Positions 1 to 18,681 of a DNA stretch of 64,000 nucleotides are shown one piece after another. A model generated the notes under the pieces. That model did no database searches. It saw only the letters and a list, made by a program, of their open reading frames with translations, and was not told the origin of the DNA. The stretch comes from Echinarachnius parma (lineage: Eukaryota; Echinodermata; Echinoidea; Clypeasteroida; Echinarachniidae), in assembly GCA_037951105.1 (NCBI GenBank), contig JBAMJV010007503.1, positions 62,001-126,000 on the forward strand. Reading direction: 5' to 3'. Numbering within the stretch: position 1 is the stretch's first letter; each line of letters opens with the position of its first letter. The position numbers were made by a program, and so were the translations under genes.

Positions 1-319
1 TGTTAATCCTGGTATTGAAAATGAAAGCTTTTGATACCTAAACCGAAACAGGAAAAGGCGACCATTGTTCGAACCAGATCAGATGGGGTGGGCTCAGGGA
101 AACGAGAGCTACAAATCACAGCGTGTGGACACAAAATGCGAGACTTATATTTCATGAGTTCTTTCCAGCCCAATGTTCACCTTGTTTTGTTTTTGTACCA
201 GCTGAAATCTGAAAATGAATACCCCAAAGGACAATGGCTCATTAATTTGACAGTAAACACTTTCCTTTAAAATACAAACAGTACAGACTGGTGGATTGCT
301 GTGAGCAGGATCAAAGCTT

Positions 320-475
320 TCTTAACCTGTTCCCTACTAGATTGTGCGATCCCCGTATAGTTAACCCGTTCCCTTCGAGATTCTGAAATCCCCATAGACT
401 TTGAACATAGCGCACCTGGTTCCTGTAAGCAACGGGTTAACACAGGGCCGACCAGGTTCCTGTAGACAAGACGTT
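320..475. repeat. Short inverted-repeat relic
   Basis: gttaacccgtt near 361 and aacgggttaac near 430 are complementary; 'cctgttccctactagatt' and 'cccgttcccttcgagatt' are also related as direct repeats. Probably a decayed dispersed element. Confidence 0.35.
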
Positions 476-991
476 AATTGTGCCATTAATATTTTATGCA
501 CTGTGTGATAATGAATCCTTGTTTTAAAAATTAAATCTACATTTTTTCAATGGAATGTCCCTAAAAGATCATGAGATGATAGTATTTTATATTTTAAACC
601 CAACTTGATTTTACGTGAGAGTAGGACTGCCACACAGTCACAAGAAAAACACACTTATTGCATTGATTTGATAAATATAAATATTTTGTAATTCATGCCA
701 TAAGTGTTCTCTTCCTAAATGAAGAAGAACAAATCACTTTCCCAGATTTATTTTCCTAACAAGTCCATATTTGTAGATGGAAAAAAAAGTAACCCATTTT
801 GATCTGTGTACCCCTCCCCCAGAACAAGATCATTAATTAAATCAGTGTGAGTGTGGTATTTTCCCCTTTTAGCATTAATTCATATAGTATTTGTACTTTG
901 TAGGTCATTTGGGTCAGATAAAAAGCCGTCTGGTTTCTTTACATTGACTCTGTATTTATTATGCTAAAGAATGTTCTTTAATTTTCCTGAC

Positions 992-994
992 TCC

Positions 995-1025
<31 letters not shown>

Positions 1026-1043
1026 AAGAAAAAAAGAAAAAAA
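992..1043. repeat. Poly-C tract followed by A-rich tract
   Basis: A run of more than 20 C followed by A12 and A/G-rich sequence. Confidence 0.9.
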
Positions 1044-1739
1044 AGAAGCAGGATTCTAAGTTTTTCCAGCTTCATTGAATCATCTCTGCCGTTTGATATG
1101 CTGAACCTGTATTGTACATACCCTCCACACCTGACTGAACTGTGATTGTGATAAGATTTGGTCTAGTGGATCGACAATTACAAAAAAATATGGATTTGTA
1201 TGGGCCGTTCTATTTTTTTTTTTCCAAAGGGGTGGTTTTTCTTTTGTAAAGAAGTAGACAGTGGATTCTATTATGATTGGCTCTCTGCAGCAAGGCATTG
1301 TACAATGTATGCCAATGTTTGCGCCTTTGGGATTCATGTAGTACTGCCCTGTATAGTTATGCACTTGACAGTGACTGTGCTGACTAGGTATATCCGTGGC
1401 TGTACATATGGTTCTATTACCAGGGCCAATTTTACCTGATGTCATTATCGCTGTAGTGCATGCACAATTACATAAGTGGTATTGCATGCAGAGTATGGTG
1501 AAAAAGATTAATTACTGCAGTTTAAACTGACTAGAATGAATTTTATCCCTCTAATCATTGTTGATGGAATGACTCAATCACTCAAACTATACTAGACCCT
1601 TATAATTTGTATTCATACCTCTAGAATAACAATTAAGGGGGAAATCCCTTTTCATTATGCTCATTTTTGCCCTAAAAATCTTTTTTAACTGATTGACTGT
1701 ATTCTTCAGTTCTTCAGTCTCTAGATGTCCCTGTAGGTC

Positions 1740-2160
1740 TGTGCACCCAATATGTGTCAATGTTTAGTCTTTTGGTCTACAGTCAGTTTGTCTAAGACCA
1801 ATTATGTCTATCCCATTTTGTCTACACACAGTCTGTCTAATACTAATTTGATATAATTCTAATCCCATTTGGTCAATGTCTAATACCACTTTGGTGTAAC
1901 CCATTTGGTCTACCCATTTGTTATATCCAGAGTTTGTCTAATACAACTTTGGTCTAATCCCTTTTTGTCTATATACCCAGTTTGTATATTCTCCAATTGC
2001 TAGATGTATAATGTTGTCAAAACATAGTTCTGTGTATTAAAATAAGTTACTAATTTGGTCTAGCCCATTTGGTCTACATCCAGTTCGCCTAAGATCCATG
2101 TGGTATAATCTTGCCTAAATTTGTCTAATCATTGTTCTGTTCAATGGTTGGTTAAGCTTG
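1740..2160. repeat. Degenerate satellite of 'cccatttggtctac / gtttgtctaatacca' units
   Basis: The words ggtcta, gtctaa, cccattt and cagtttgtct recur about every 20-30 bases over ~400 bp with drift between copies. Confidence 0.75.
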
Positions 2161-3326
2161 TAAAGATAGTCTATAACAATTCAGTAACAGACTTAAACAT
2201 TAGGTAAAACTGGTAAAAAATTAAAAACGAAACACTAACTAGTAATTTTTTTATGTAGTCCTGATTTTAATCCTTGGTAAAACTTTGTGCTGATGTTTTC
2301 CATAGCATAGATTTTAGATCATATGAGAGGATATTGCATTAGATGGATCCGGAGGGATTCAGGCAGACCTGGCCCTTCTGAAGTGCAAATAGTCCAGGAG
2401 ATTCCATGTTGGCTCAGTGAAGTGGCCTTGTTTGCACTACTTCCGTTGACCTATAGATAGTCCTGTTTGGGACCAGGTCAGATTCGCAGTCCAATACACA
2501 CAGGCCTTGAATTGAAATACCATAAAAGATGTGTTTTTACCAGTACGTTTTGTCCTCCATACAGTTATACTCTGAATAAATCTGCTTGCACTTGACTTAG
2601 ATGCATTAGGTGGAAATATTGTTATGTGCATTTTTTTTTTTACGATGTTTAAATTTTGTTAATGTTCTGAACTGTATTTCTTTGCCCTTTAAAGTATATT
2701 TGGAAATTAATTATTAATTTAATTAATAATTAACATTCTTTTTTTGTCTTCAAAAGCATTACTTTATTTTGAAATATTTGAATATTGGCAATTATGTGTG
2801 ATTTGAATGGCAATGTGGGTTTGTAGGTTAATGGGTTGCAGGTTTGTAGATCACTACATCAAACATTTTTGTAAGAAATTCCATTTATGGTGTCTAATAA
2901 GATATCTTAGTTAATGAGACTAACCCTTTGATTATATTGAATTTTACAAACTGTCAAGAACCATTTATAAGAGTAAAAGCCAAAATTAGTATGCCAATTT
3001 CAATTTCTTTTTCGTTTTCTTTTCTTTTTTGTAATAGCTATACAATTTAAAGATCCTAGACATTATTTAATTAAATAAAGCCTATACAAAGTACATACCA
3101 TATATTTACAAGGGGAAAAGTCAGCCTCAACCCAATCCCTCACAGCCTGTTTGCCTTGCCCGTGTGTTTGTACAAAATCTAGAAAAAATGCTCTCTGAGA
3201 AATAGTGAGTGCTGCATTGATTGTGGTACGTGTATGTATCTAATATCCATTTTGATAATATCAGATGCACTCAATTTTGTATCATATTATTTATATGTAT
3301 GTCTGAATATTTTTGTCATTGCTGAA

Positions 3327-3461
3327 GACTATGACCTGGGTGCCACCCAGTCGCACTGCTCCATCTGCGGAGACCGGGACACAGGGAAGCACTATGGAGC
3401 TGCGACGGCTGCAAAGGGTTCTTCAGGAGGAGTGTGCGCAAGAACAACCAGCACACTGATT
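3327..3461 (+). pseudogene. Decayed partial copy A of the HNF4 DNA-binding exon
   Basis: Starts after an acceptor-like ttgctgaag (AG at 3325-3326) and matches the first ~130 bases of the real exon ([15 protein letters not shown]). A 7-base deletion within the codons for GAASCDGC shifts the frame and destroys the P-box. No donor follows; the copy runs into intron sequence resembling that before the next copy. Offset to copy B is 184 bp. Confidence 0.9.
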
Positions 3462-3510
3462 ACATCTATTATATCCATTAGTATTATTCATACTTTTGTT
3501 GTTGCTGCAG

Positions 3511-3645
3511 ACAAATGACCTGGGTGCCACCCAGTCGCACTGCTCCATCTGCGGAGACCTGGCAACAGGAAAGCCCTATGGAGCAGCAAGCTATGATTGC
3601 TTCAAGGGCTTCAGAAGAAGTGTGCGCAAGAACCACCAGTACAAC
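3511..3645 (+). pseudogene. Decayed partial copy B of the HNF4 DNA-binding exon
   Basis: Keeps a good acceptor (gttgctgcag, ends 3510). One extra A gives GAC AAA TGA, a stop two codons in. The zinc-finger core is also damaged: the P-box Cys is Tyr, and one codon is missing before RRS. No donor is present. Offset to the intact exon is 194 bp. Confidence 0.9.
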
Positions 3646-3704
3646 TATTACATCCATTATTATTTGTAACTTATTTGTTTTTACTACTTTTGTCGTTGCT
3701 GCAG

Positions 3705-9778
<6,074 letters not shown>

Positions 9779-9780
9779 AG

Positions 9781-9990
9781 AGAGAGATCAGGTCAAAGGT
9801 CAAAGGTTAAAGATCAAGTTATCAGGATAGGTTGTCTAATGGTGCGAGAGAGAGAGATAGATCCGGTCAAAGGTTAAAGATCAAGTTATCAGGAGAAGGT
9901 TGTCTAATGGTGAGAGAGAGAGAGATCCGGTCAAAGGTTAAAGATGAAGTTATCAGGAGAAGGTTGTCTAATGGTGCAAGAGAGAGATTG
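9781..9990 (+). repeat. Three-copy ~65-bp tandem repeat in the HNF4 3' UTR
   Basis: The unit gagagatccggtcaaaggtt-aaagatcaagttatcagg-agaaggttgtctaatggtg repeats with the AGGTTA half-site at 9804, 9871 and 9935 (steps 67 and 64). It starts just after the stop codon. Confidence 0.9.
9790..9809 (+). promoter_or_regulatory. DR1 nuclear-receptor half-site array in HNF4 3' UTR
   Basis: AGGTCA (9790-9795), A, AGGTCA (9797-9802), A, AGGTTA (9804-9809): a perfect DR1 followed by a second, one-mismatch DR1. DR1 is the preferred element of HNF4 and RXR homodimers. Weaker CGGTCA-A-AGGTTA copies lie at 9864-9876 and 9928-9940. The motif is seen; function is inferred. Confidence 0.55.
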
Positions 9991-10559
9991 AGTTTGCTAT
10001 CTCCTTTGTATCAGGAGAGATACAGAATGATACTGTATTTGTTTTACATATGAATGATGCAAATATCCTCAGATGTCTGAGTGATTTGAATGATTGAATA
10101 TTTCTTTTATCCATTTTTTTAAGTACAAGAGTTGTCTCTTATATCGTCTGAAAAACGATAAAAATAAGATTTACATAAGCCAACATTTTATTTCGGTTTT
10201 ATCAAAATATTGATAGCAGCCTTCAAGATGATGCTTGAATATTCTGAAAAGAAATATTTGTATATATATTTTTGAATATATGATTATGACAAATTTGTTA
10301 TTTTTCTTTACTCTAGATAAATATGCCTCATTTATTCTCATATCAAACACTGTCTGGTTTTTTGTTTTCTACATGTTGAAATGTAGCTGTTGATTACAAT
10401 CATATTTCCTATTTTTTAATATTCATGACTGCATGCATGATAACAAACAGATCTTTTTAGCCTCTAAAAATTACAGAAATATGTAGTTCACATTATACAT
10501 AAAAACTGAACCAAAACTTCATGAGTTTATGCAATGTGTATTTGTAAATATCAAATAAA

Positions 10560-13500
10560 TTGCATTAATTGAAACTGGCTACAAAGACTTGTAAATATTT
10601 GGGTAATCAAAGAGTTGTCTTTGCTACCTCGATGTAATCTACGCATGTAAACTGACATCTCAATATTTTAAAGGTATACAAAGAATTCCAAGTACGTATC
10701 GCTTTCCTATATTCCAATACACATCTTCTTGCATTCCATTGCTGTATTTTATTGTCTTTTTTTTTTTAACGTTCCATAATTACTACTACTTCTTTTTCTC
10801 TACTCATTTGTAAAAAGACAAGTATTCAGTTTTACAAAGGAAACAAAAAAACATATCGATTGTAGACTTCATTGCACAACTGCGAGCAGTTTAGATGATT
10901 AAATTGTACATTTGTTTTTATGTTTGTATTCATAAGCTGTCACGAATATATACATGTTTGTCACATTATCTGTTGTTTTTGTTGTTGTTGGATTTGACCT
11001 GTACTTAATGGAAAGAAAACTATATTTAGCATGTAAACTATTACATGTTAACGATAATGATATACATTATATCATGTATAATTACATTTTGTTTTTCATT
11101 GTGACAAATGAATATAAGATTACAAATACATTGTAGAATATTATGTTAAAAAGATTTTGATGAGATGAAATATTTTAGTGTAGCAACTTTCAAATTGTTT
11201 ACTATTCATGAATTTCATGCAAAAATGTGTGTTCAAACTCATGTACGTAGAACTTACGAGTATAAGTAAGCTGTTCGCTTTTTCACTTCCGAAATTCAAT
11301 CGTGCCAAAGATGCCAAAGCGCTCTGTGACAGTGCTCTTCAGAATAATTGGTGGTATCTTTATATATATATATATATGATCTCAAAATCCAACATACTGG
11401 GACCCAATATTACAGCTCATGTGCCTCTGTACTAATTACAGCCTTCAACAAATCGTGCCTCAGAAATTGCCCTTCTATCTTCTTCCACCACATTATAATT
11501 ACAAGAAAAAATACAATTATAATAATACTAATAATGATAATAATTATAATGTGTTGGATTTACATATGCCTTGTAAGAAACAGTATCATCTCCGAGTGAT
11601 TTGCACTACCTTGGTCATGGGATACAATGCCAGCCTGCACACATGTTGTGCACCATCTCCACTCCCTGGCGAGCATTCATAGGTGTGCCATGATTCTACC
11701 TTGATTGACGTTCCCAAACCCCTCTGCACAGCCCTTTTGATGAATTTCATTAGGAGTTCATCACTTCCTTGATTTCGCTTCCTTTAAGAGGTGTTGTCTT
11801 TATTTTTATTTTAATAATAATAATAGAAATTTAATCAATTAATTGATTATTATTATTTTATTTCATTAAGAAAATATCTTAAATGTTAAATTGTGTGGGC
11901 TTATCACCACGGTCTTCCCCTCCCATGTTGTTAATTTATTTTATCTTTTATGTTTTTTTTGTTTTTTTGATGGACTGATTTGCCAACAAGTTTGCTGTTT
12001 TTTTACTTAATTATACCTAACGTTGCTGTTTCATGGTGCTCAATTTTTTAATTACTTGTGGGGCGTTTCCTGCACCCAATCGTCTAGTCAAACAGTTCTA
12101 TAAAAAAATTAATAGAAAACAGATATTATTTACATTACTTTAGAACAAATATATATTTTTGTTAATTGTTCCCTTCCTGGCCATCCAATCATGCACACAC
12201 ATACAGATGGACAGAAAGACAGAAACTGTTGTAGACGGTGTGCACTTTGTTTCATGTGCATCTGTGCATACACTGTTTGATGTCTCGCCTTTACATTTCG
12301 TAATGTTTTAGAGTCAAAACCCCTCTGGCTTCTTTGCTTTTTATTTCAATTTTTATTTTTGTTTCCAACAAAATATACATATCAAGTAAAATCATTTACA
12401 AAACGACCTCCCACCGGGTGCACACCACATCACTTGTACTAAAACTGACATCAGAGCTTCCGACTACTCGACTAGTAACTATTATAATTTGAATACATGT
12501 TGATTCTCTAGCTCTCTGTTAAACAAAATAAATCAGTACTTTTATGTACCTTCGTACTTTTAGCTTTCTTCGGAACTATCAAGATAGTGCTTTTACAAAC
12601 TCACCATTATTGTAATTAAATGTATTTTTATGCATATTGTGTAAATATGTTGGAAAAAATATACCGTATATAAAGTTTTGTAGGTGTTTTGTGTCATTAG
12701 AAATATATATTAAAGGAGATTTTAAGAAAAAATATGTTATACATCTTTTGCCAAGTAGATTTCTCTGTATGATTATGCAATTTATAATTCTTTTTAAACA
12801 CCAGTATGCATGGAATCTGATCACTTTTTAATGATTATCACGGATGAGGACAAAATCAATCATATTATGAAATAAAATGTAAATATCTTGAATGTGTACA
12901 TATTTTTATCTAGTGAAGGCGAAAATTCTTGTCTTTCATCTATGTATATCGTGTTGTAATTTGAGCATTCTGTCGCCATAGATACAAATTGACTTCATGT
13001 TCTTTGACTTATAGCCGTTTATGTCACATATATTTTGAATAGTTTTGACAAATGATATGTAAATCATAGTGATGTACTGTAACATGCTGCTGTTGAAAGA
13101 ATTTTAAATGCACATGTTAGTATGAGTATATATACATGTAGTTATATACATTGAAATTAGATACTGATTATGATATACTACCCAACTCGGAGCAAAATTG
13201 CTGCATATTATTCGTAATTCTTTGTTCAAATTACGTTTGTAGAAATGCTATTATCTCTTAAAACCTTGCCTTACAAAATACAGTCTTGAAGCACAGTTGA
13301 TTATAATGGTCAATTATTGCGCTGTTAAGAAAAGTTGAAATTTGGAAGCATACCGACGACAATGTTGTACAGTAAGCTACATCCAAATTTTGAACAGGTT
13401 TCAACAAAAAGGTAATCGCAAGTAACCGCAAGCAATGACAGCTATCTCCATTATATTGCAGAAATGCATTATCACAGATGATCCTGGTGATATAACCATG

Positions 13501-13796
13501 TGTGGGGGACTAGCAAAACTAAATTTCAGCTTTTCATCTGGTTTTAAGGTCGACTGTATTGTATCATTCCGTAAGAAAACAACTCGTAATCAAATACAAG
13601 AACAATTTTGTTTTGTTATATATATATATAATGTACTATGCTTGACTTTTTTTTCTTCAAATTATAAATGTAACTATGATTATTCCTTTTATACCAATAA
13701 CCGTTGATTATTAGATTATGTTATTGTACATTTCTGGATAAAATATGAGAAATTTCCATGTCTGTCAAAGAAATTAGTACAAGAAGACTAGATCTG
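10560..13796. other. AT-rich intergenic or extended 3' UTR sequence
   Basis: No coding region, no clear repeat family. Only short AT microsatellites (11361-11377, 13616-13628) and an AATAAA at about 12528. Confidence 0.5.
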
Positions 13797-14351
13797 CAGT
13801 CAAACCTGTCTATATAGCAGCCAACCTGCCTATAGAGGCCACCACCCCTCGCAGAGAAAGGAATTTGTCTATAAGAGTACAGAAGCCATGACGTCATAAA
13901 AAATCTTTTTTAGAATTTTCAAATTTGAACTTTATTTTCAGAAAGAGAATAACAAATAATGTCTAAATACCGAAAATCAATTGAATATGTTAAGTATTGG
14001 CTGAGATATGCCCATCCAAATTATTTTTGTGCCAATAGGCACTCAGTGTTATAGTGCCCTGGTTCATAATTTTATGAACCAGGGCACTATAACACTGAGT
14101 GCCTATCGCCAAACAAATTCATTCGGATGGGCATATCTCAGCCAATACTTAACATATTCAATTGATTTTCGGTATTTGGACATTATTTTTGATGTTCTTT
14201 CGGAAAATGAAAATCAAATTTGAAAATTTTTTTAAAAGGTGTTTATGACGTCATTGATGACATCACACTTCACCACTCTATAGAGGTTACCTGTCTACAG
14301 TGGTCACTTTTCTTGTATCCCATATGTGTTCACTATAGACAGGTTTGACTG
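13797..14351. mobile_element. Tc1/mariner-like MITE with an inner foldback
   Basis: Outer ends CAGTCAAACCTGTCTATATA and ACTATAGACAGGTTTGACTG belong to the family at 59023. The middle is replaced by a long inverted repeat (13961-14180) and flanking AT-rich arms with atgacgtcat motifs on both sides. Confidence 0.8.
13961..14180. repeat. Long near-perfect inverted repeat
   Basis: Left arm ...tattggctgagatatgccca...tgccctggttcat and right arm atgaaccagggca...tgggcatatctcagccaata... pair over about 105 bp each around a centre near 14069. Only a few mismatches are visible. Confidence 0.9.
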
Positions 14352-15465
14352 TGTCTTTCCAGCGTGTTAGCACTTGTGCTTTACAGTACTCTGTTGTCCA
14401 TTTCACAGTACACATTGCGACCAATACTAGAAGCTACTTACGTTGCCGTGGTGCTACATGCAAGTCGTGTTCCACGTCAACGAGAATTGCTAGATATTGA
14501 TCGTCTACCAAACTCGGTAGCTTATTTTTCAGTTGATATCATAGTACTATTGCATATACTCGCATCTGTATAGTATGGGAACAAATTTGTGATTTGTAGT
14601 CGGTGTGAGCTTTGAATCAAAGTGGTTTGTGGCCACGTGCCTTAAGGGTATGTTTAGACTTTAGAAGTTCACTCAACATTAAGATTGGCAGGACGGTATG
14701 ATTTAGGTTGCAGTATTTGCATCAAGCATCTATAAGGCTGGAATTCACGATGGATGTTCATGTAGACCACAGGTTCAAATCTATGTATTGCCATTTGTAG
14801 ACTGACGGAGAAAGAATGTGCACTTTTTACTTGTGTCGAAGCTACACATTTGCTATAAAAGACACTAAATAAAGGTCTGTGTGTCCTCAGATGGTGATAT
14901 CATTTGGTGCCGCTGGTTTATAAAAGCAAGCAACAATGGCCGTATTATTAGAAACGCGATTTCCACTTTAATTTGTCTACAAGTGGCGTTTCATTGTAGA
15001 TCTAAATCATGGTTTAAACGGTGGTTTTACGTAACCCGCCTTTGTGAATCCCAACTGTAGAAATCATTTTCTTCATGGCGTAGGATTTTGGTGAATGTTA
15101 TATATAAATTGTATATGTGTTACAGTTATTGCTAATTGATTTTAACGCTAGTTATGCTGCCCTTTTTAAATTCTACCCCATTTCAAACTAAAAAATAATT
15201 TAGTATTGTGGAATCCAGATTGCATTTTATGGATAAAAATATGCTAGCATAAAACATGCAGTGAAGCTGGTCATTTGGTTACTCTGCTTTTTGGATCAGC
15301 CCTTCAGAAACGATCATGTAAATACCTACGAAATACAGATGGTAAGCCTGTAACTGTTGTTCTTGTTCAGATTTTAACTCAGATAAAAGCTTGCCTTTAA
15401 TTCTTGACAAATCCCTTCATTTTGTTACTCACATGTAGTAGAAGTAAAAAAAAAACACATAATGA
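14352..15465. other. Unannotated AT-rich sequence
   Basis: No gene or recognised repeat; an AATAAA occurs at about 14871. Confidence 0.45.
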
Positions 15466-15782
15466 AGTGTGGAACCTCTTTATAATGAGCTCTGGGCCCC
15501 CGTAACAAGGATTCACGATAAATCGTACAATTGATCAATTGATCGTACGATCAATTAATTGGTCTTGCGGTTAATCTTACGATCAATTGATTGAACCTCG
15601 GTTAAACATGAATCTTTATGTTACGAGGCCCTGTTAGAACGAAGTACCTGATATAGCGAGATAAATTCACTGGTCCAGGTTCTATGTATTTTGTTGTTTT
15701 GAAGCCCTGATACAACAAGATATCTGATATAACAAGGTAAATTCAATGGACCCAACATGCTCGTTATAAGGAGGTTTCACTG
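15466..15782. mobile_element. pogo/Tc1-like MITE relic
   Basis: Left end agtgtggaacctctttataatgag and right end ctcgttataaggaggtttcact-gta are inverted. Inside are internal direct copies (gatatagcgagataaattca, gatataacaaggtaaattca) and a palindromic stretch of ATTGATC/GATCAAT words at 15529-15605. Confidence 0.6.
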
Positions 15783-16151
15783 TATTGTGATATTTTTGTT
15801 TATATTTCATTCACCACGGTGCCCGATTGTGTAGCATTTAGCGTGCCTATGATATGATTACCGAGTGTCAACTTAATTGTAAAGGCTTCTACGTGATAAA
15901 AGTACATTTTAGAGGTGCTGGTTAAATGGAACTGGAATGTGAAGCGGTAGGTGCTAGCCTTCCTTCAAGCCTTCAAAATGAGAGAGGACAATCTGAAATA
16001 TATTTTTGAACAACTTAATTTGTACTATTTTTGGAATACAGAATGATAAACAAAAAACAAAAAAATTGTGCAATAAAAGATTTAGCATTTCACTGGCTCC
16101 TTTGTCAAACAGACTCCTTCTTCAAGTTATTTAATGAACCCTTATGCTTCA

Positions 16152-16564
16152 AGTGATCCGTTAACTTTAAAATTATTTTTCTCAAAAGTAATATTTGAGA
16201 CTTCAATCATATACCAATTTCATTATGAGATTCTTGAGAATATGAGAAATTTCATAGAAATAGAATTATAATGTTTACCTAGTGAAAACAGAGAAAAGCA
16301 ATGTCTGATTTTATCCTTATCTTTTGCGTTGTGTCCAAATTCTGATACTCTTTGACGATTGAGTAACCAAATTTTGATACTCTTGACTACAGTCAAGCGT
16401 CCGTAGTCTTGCTTTCAAATTTAATCTTAAATATCTCAATAATTAGAGAGGCATTTTAAAGATCAAAACACATTTCATTTTTCTTTTACTATAAGCCGAA
16501 CAACAAGATACAAGAGAAGTGTGAAACCAATTTTAGTTGAATTTTACAAAGTTAATGGATCACT
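16152..16564. mobile_element. TTAA-type MITE, AGTGATCC family
   Basis: Left end AGTGATCCGTTAACTTTAA, right end AAAGTTAATGGATCACT followed by TTAA (16565-16568). The left flank TTCA is a mutated TTAA. Same family as 52739-53102. Confidence 0.65.
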
Positions 16565-17014
16565 TTAAAACTATATTTTGTAAAGCCTGTTTTTTGTTTT
16601 GTTTTTTTATCTGTCAGAGTGGATAGAATACGGCCAAACATGATTGGCTATCTAGCTGGTGTAGTAGGTACTTTGTAGATCTGTGCATTAGGGTCCAGGG
16701 GGTATTTCACAAAGATTTTATGTGGAACTTTAATTAAGGTTGGAAAGCGTTAGATATTAAAGAGCAAAAATGCACATATTTTAGACTTTTAATAAATCTT
16801 TCACCCAGAATATTAAATCTCCTTGATTATGGAAAATAATTATGCTTTTGAACAAACTTGAATGTATCTAAAAAAATAATGTATATATTTCTCATAGCAA
16901 ATCATGGCTTTCCATAATTTGAAGTCCAACTTGGAATTTAAGTTCAACTTTGAATTGTTAATTGAGTGTTGTTGATTGCCTGTTTGATTGGAATGGTAGG
17001 AGTATCATACATGC

Positions 17015-17345
17015 AGTATGTTGGTTCTGGCCTTCGTCTCTCAATAGGAGGGTCGTGGGTTCAATTCCCAACCACAACACCCGTGTCCTTCACAGAGACG
17101 ATTGCTGCTCTCAAATCCAGGGGTAGTAAATAGGTACCGGCATGAATTTATTCATTGAAATGCTTGTGATGCTTCATCAATCTAGAATCTAGCAGAATCT
17201 AACAGGGGGCATCAAGCATTTCAAGGAATAAATTCCTGCTCGGTACTGGTATACTTCACCTGGGTTTAAGAGCAGCTAGTGTGTGTCTCACTGAAGAAAA
17301 TCAAGGACAGTTTTTGTATTGTTCATGTTCAGGAGGAAATTATTG
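17015..17345 (+). mobile_element. tRNA-like head joined to a foldback (SINE-like element)
   Basis: ggtcgtgggttcaattccca near 17051 contains a B-box-like GGTTCAATTCC. It is followed by an inverted repeat: ctgctctcaaatccagg...gaatttattcattgaaatgc pairs with gcatttcaaggaataaattc...cctgggtttaagagcag. The A box is weak, so the tRNA origin is uncertain. Confidence 0.45.
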
Positions 17346-18276
17346 TGATAGTGCTATAGGGAACTTTGCCAGGAAATATAATTTCATTGTTTGTACATGA
17401 TTACATGATGAAAACAAATTTTCCTTATATTGCTCATACCTATTCATAAGATAAACAGTGACCGTACTGAGGGAAGGGGGCCTTCTGGGCCCAAGTGCCC
17501 CCCCCCCCCCCCACCTCAAGCCCGGCAGTTGTTTATTGCTCGCTTGTAAGCCAGTAGTTTTGATTTTCGGGCTTTGAATAGCTAAAATCCAAACGCTTCT
17601 GGGGGCTACACCCCCTGGACCCTACCCAAAGCGGCTCCCACTTACATGCTCACAGGTGGGAGCCCCACTTTATCATATAAAAAGTACCCCTGTATATAAT
17701 ATGCAGGCAGATGCTCATGTTTTGTGAAAAGTCTCATCTTCGGATAAAAATTAAATATTCAGCGGTATAGGGTGTGTTATTAATACAATTAAAATCCCAG
17801 TCCAGATATATTTTGCATGTGAATCATGCATTATTATCACGAGCTGCACTGATAGCTCACAGCTCGGAAATGTTTGGTTTAACGACAAAGAGGGGGTGCG
17901 TCCGCTTTGCTTCTGGACAGAACTGAGATTTTGCAATAATGTTGTTGAATATTTTAAAGGAGTAACTGGGGGTAACGTTTCCTTTTGTAATCTGCAGAAA
18001 TTGTTTGAAGATTATACCAAGTATTTGTTGAGAATTATTTTCTTCAGCGGTAAAGATTGTTTGTTATCATAGATTTGAAAGAAGTTATTTTTAACAATGG
18101 GTCGAAAGAATCTTTTAAAAATGATAATCCTTTTTACTTATGGATACAACCATCAAGAATACATTGATATCGTAGCTTGGAATTAAAATGTTAACATTTC
18201 CTCCCCCCCCCCCCCCCCCCCCCTCCCCCCCCCAAAAAAAAATAATACAAAACGAATAATATAAATAAATAAATAA
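17346..18276. other. Non-coding stretch with C-tracts
   Basis: No gene seen. C-runs occur at about 17499-17512 and 18203-18232, the latter followed by A-tract and aaataaat. Confidence 0.5.
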
Positions 18277-18681
18277 CTTTAAACAACTTTTGGTGAATTA
18301 GGGTCCGTATGTGCGCAAAGTTTTTGTTTTCGTTTTCGTTTTTTATCAGAGAATTGGAGGAACGTTAACAGTTATCAGACCTAAACCCGAATATGACATT
18401 GAGTTGCCCAAATGTGACATGGTTTTTGCCCGAATATGACAAGTTTTCAAAACTCAATATATCAATCTCTCAGACAAAATATAACAATCAGTATCAATCA
18501 CAGTGAATTAAATGAATAAACATCTCAATTTGAAAAAAAAGGGGGACAAAGAAATCGGCAGTAAATTATAAAAAATAAGTCATTATGCCCAAGTGTTGAT
18601 TTTATTGCATAGCTGTCACCTTTCATCGACTGCGTTCTAACTTATTGTTCACATAACCCGCTTTGTCCTTTGATATTTTAA

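Larger units (their letters stand above)
1..3326. other. Upstream/intronic region of HNF4, no exon recognised
   Basis: No coding exon with HNF4 A/B-domain similarity could be found. The stretch holds a weak inverted-repeat relic (320-475), a C-tract/A-tract (992-1043) and a degenerate satellite (1740-2160); the rest is AT-rich with nothing recognisable. Confidence 0.6.
9779..10559 (+). other. Probable HNF4 3' untranslated region
   Basis: Follows the stop codon. The first 210 bases are a three-copy tandem repeat with nuclear-receptor half-sites; the rest is AT-rich. The first good polyadenylation hexamer AATAAA is at 10554-10559. Later AATAAA motifs (near 12528 and 14871) could extend the transcript, so the end is a guess. 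Confidence 0.45.

Noticed and set aside
31..270. 79-codon frame at the window start as HNF4 N-terminal exon
   Set aside because: No similarity to HNF4 A/B domains, no donor in the right phase to join the split Asp codon at 3705.
1080..1487. 135-codon minus-strand frame
   Set aside because: No domain, low-complexity K-rich part from a T-run, no splice or promoter context.
17461..17640. C-tract and 'gggggctacaccccctggac' as a terminator or hairpin RNA gene
   Set aside because: Matches the GC-tract relics of dispersed elements seen throughout the window.
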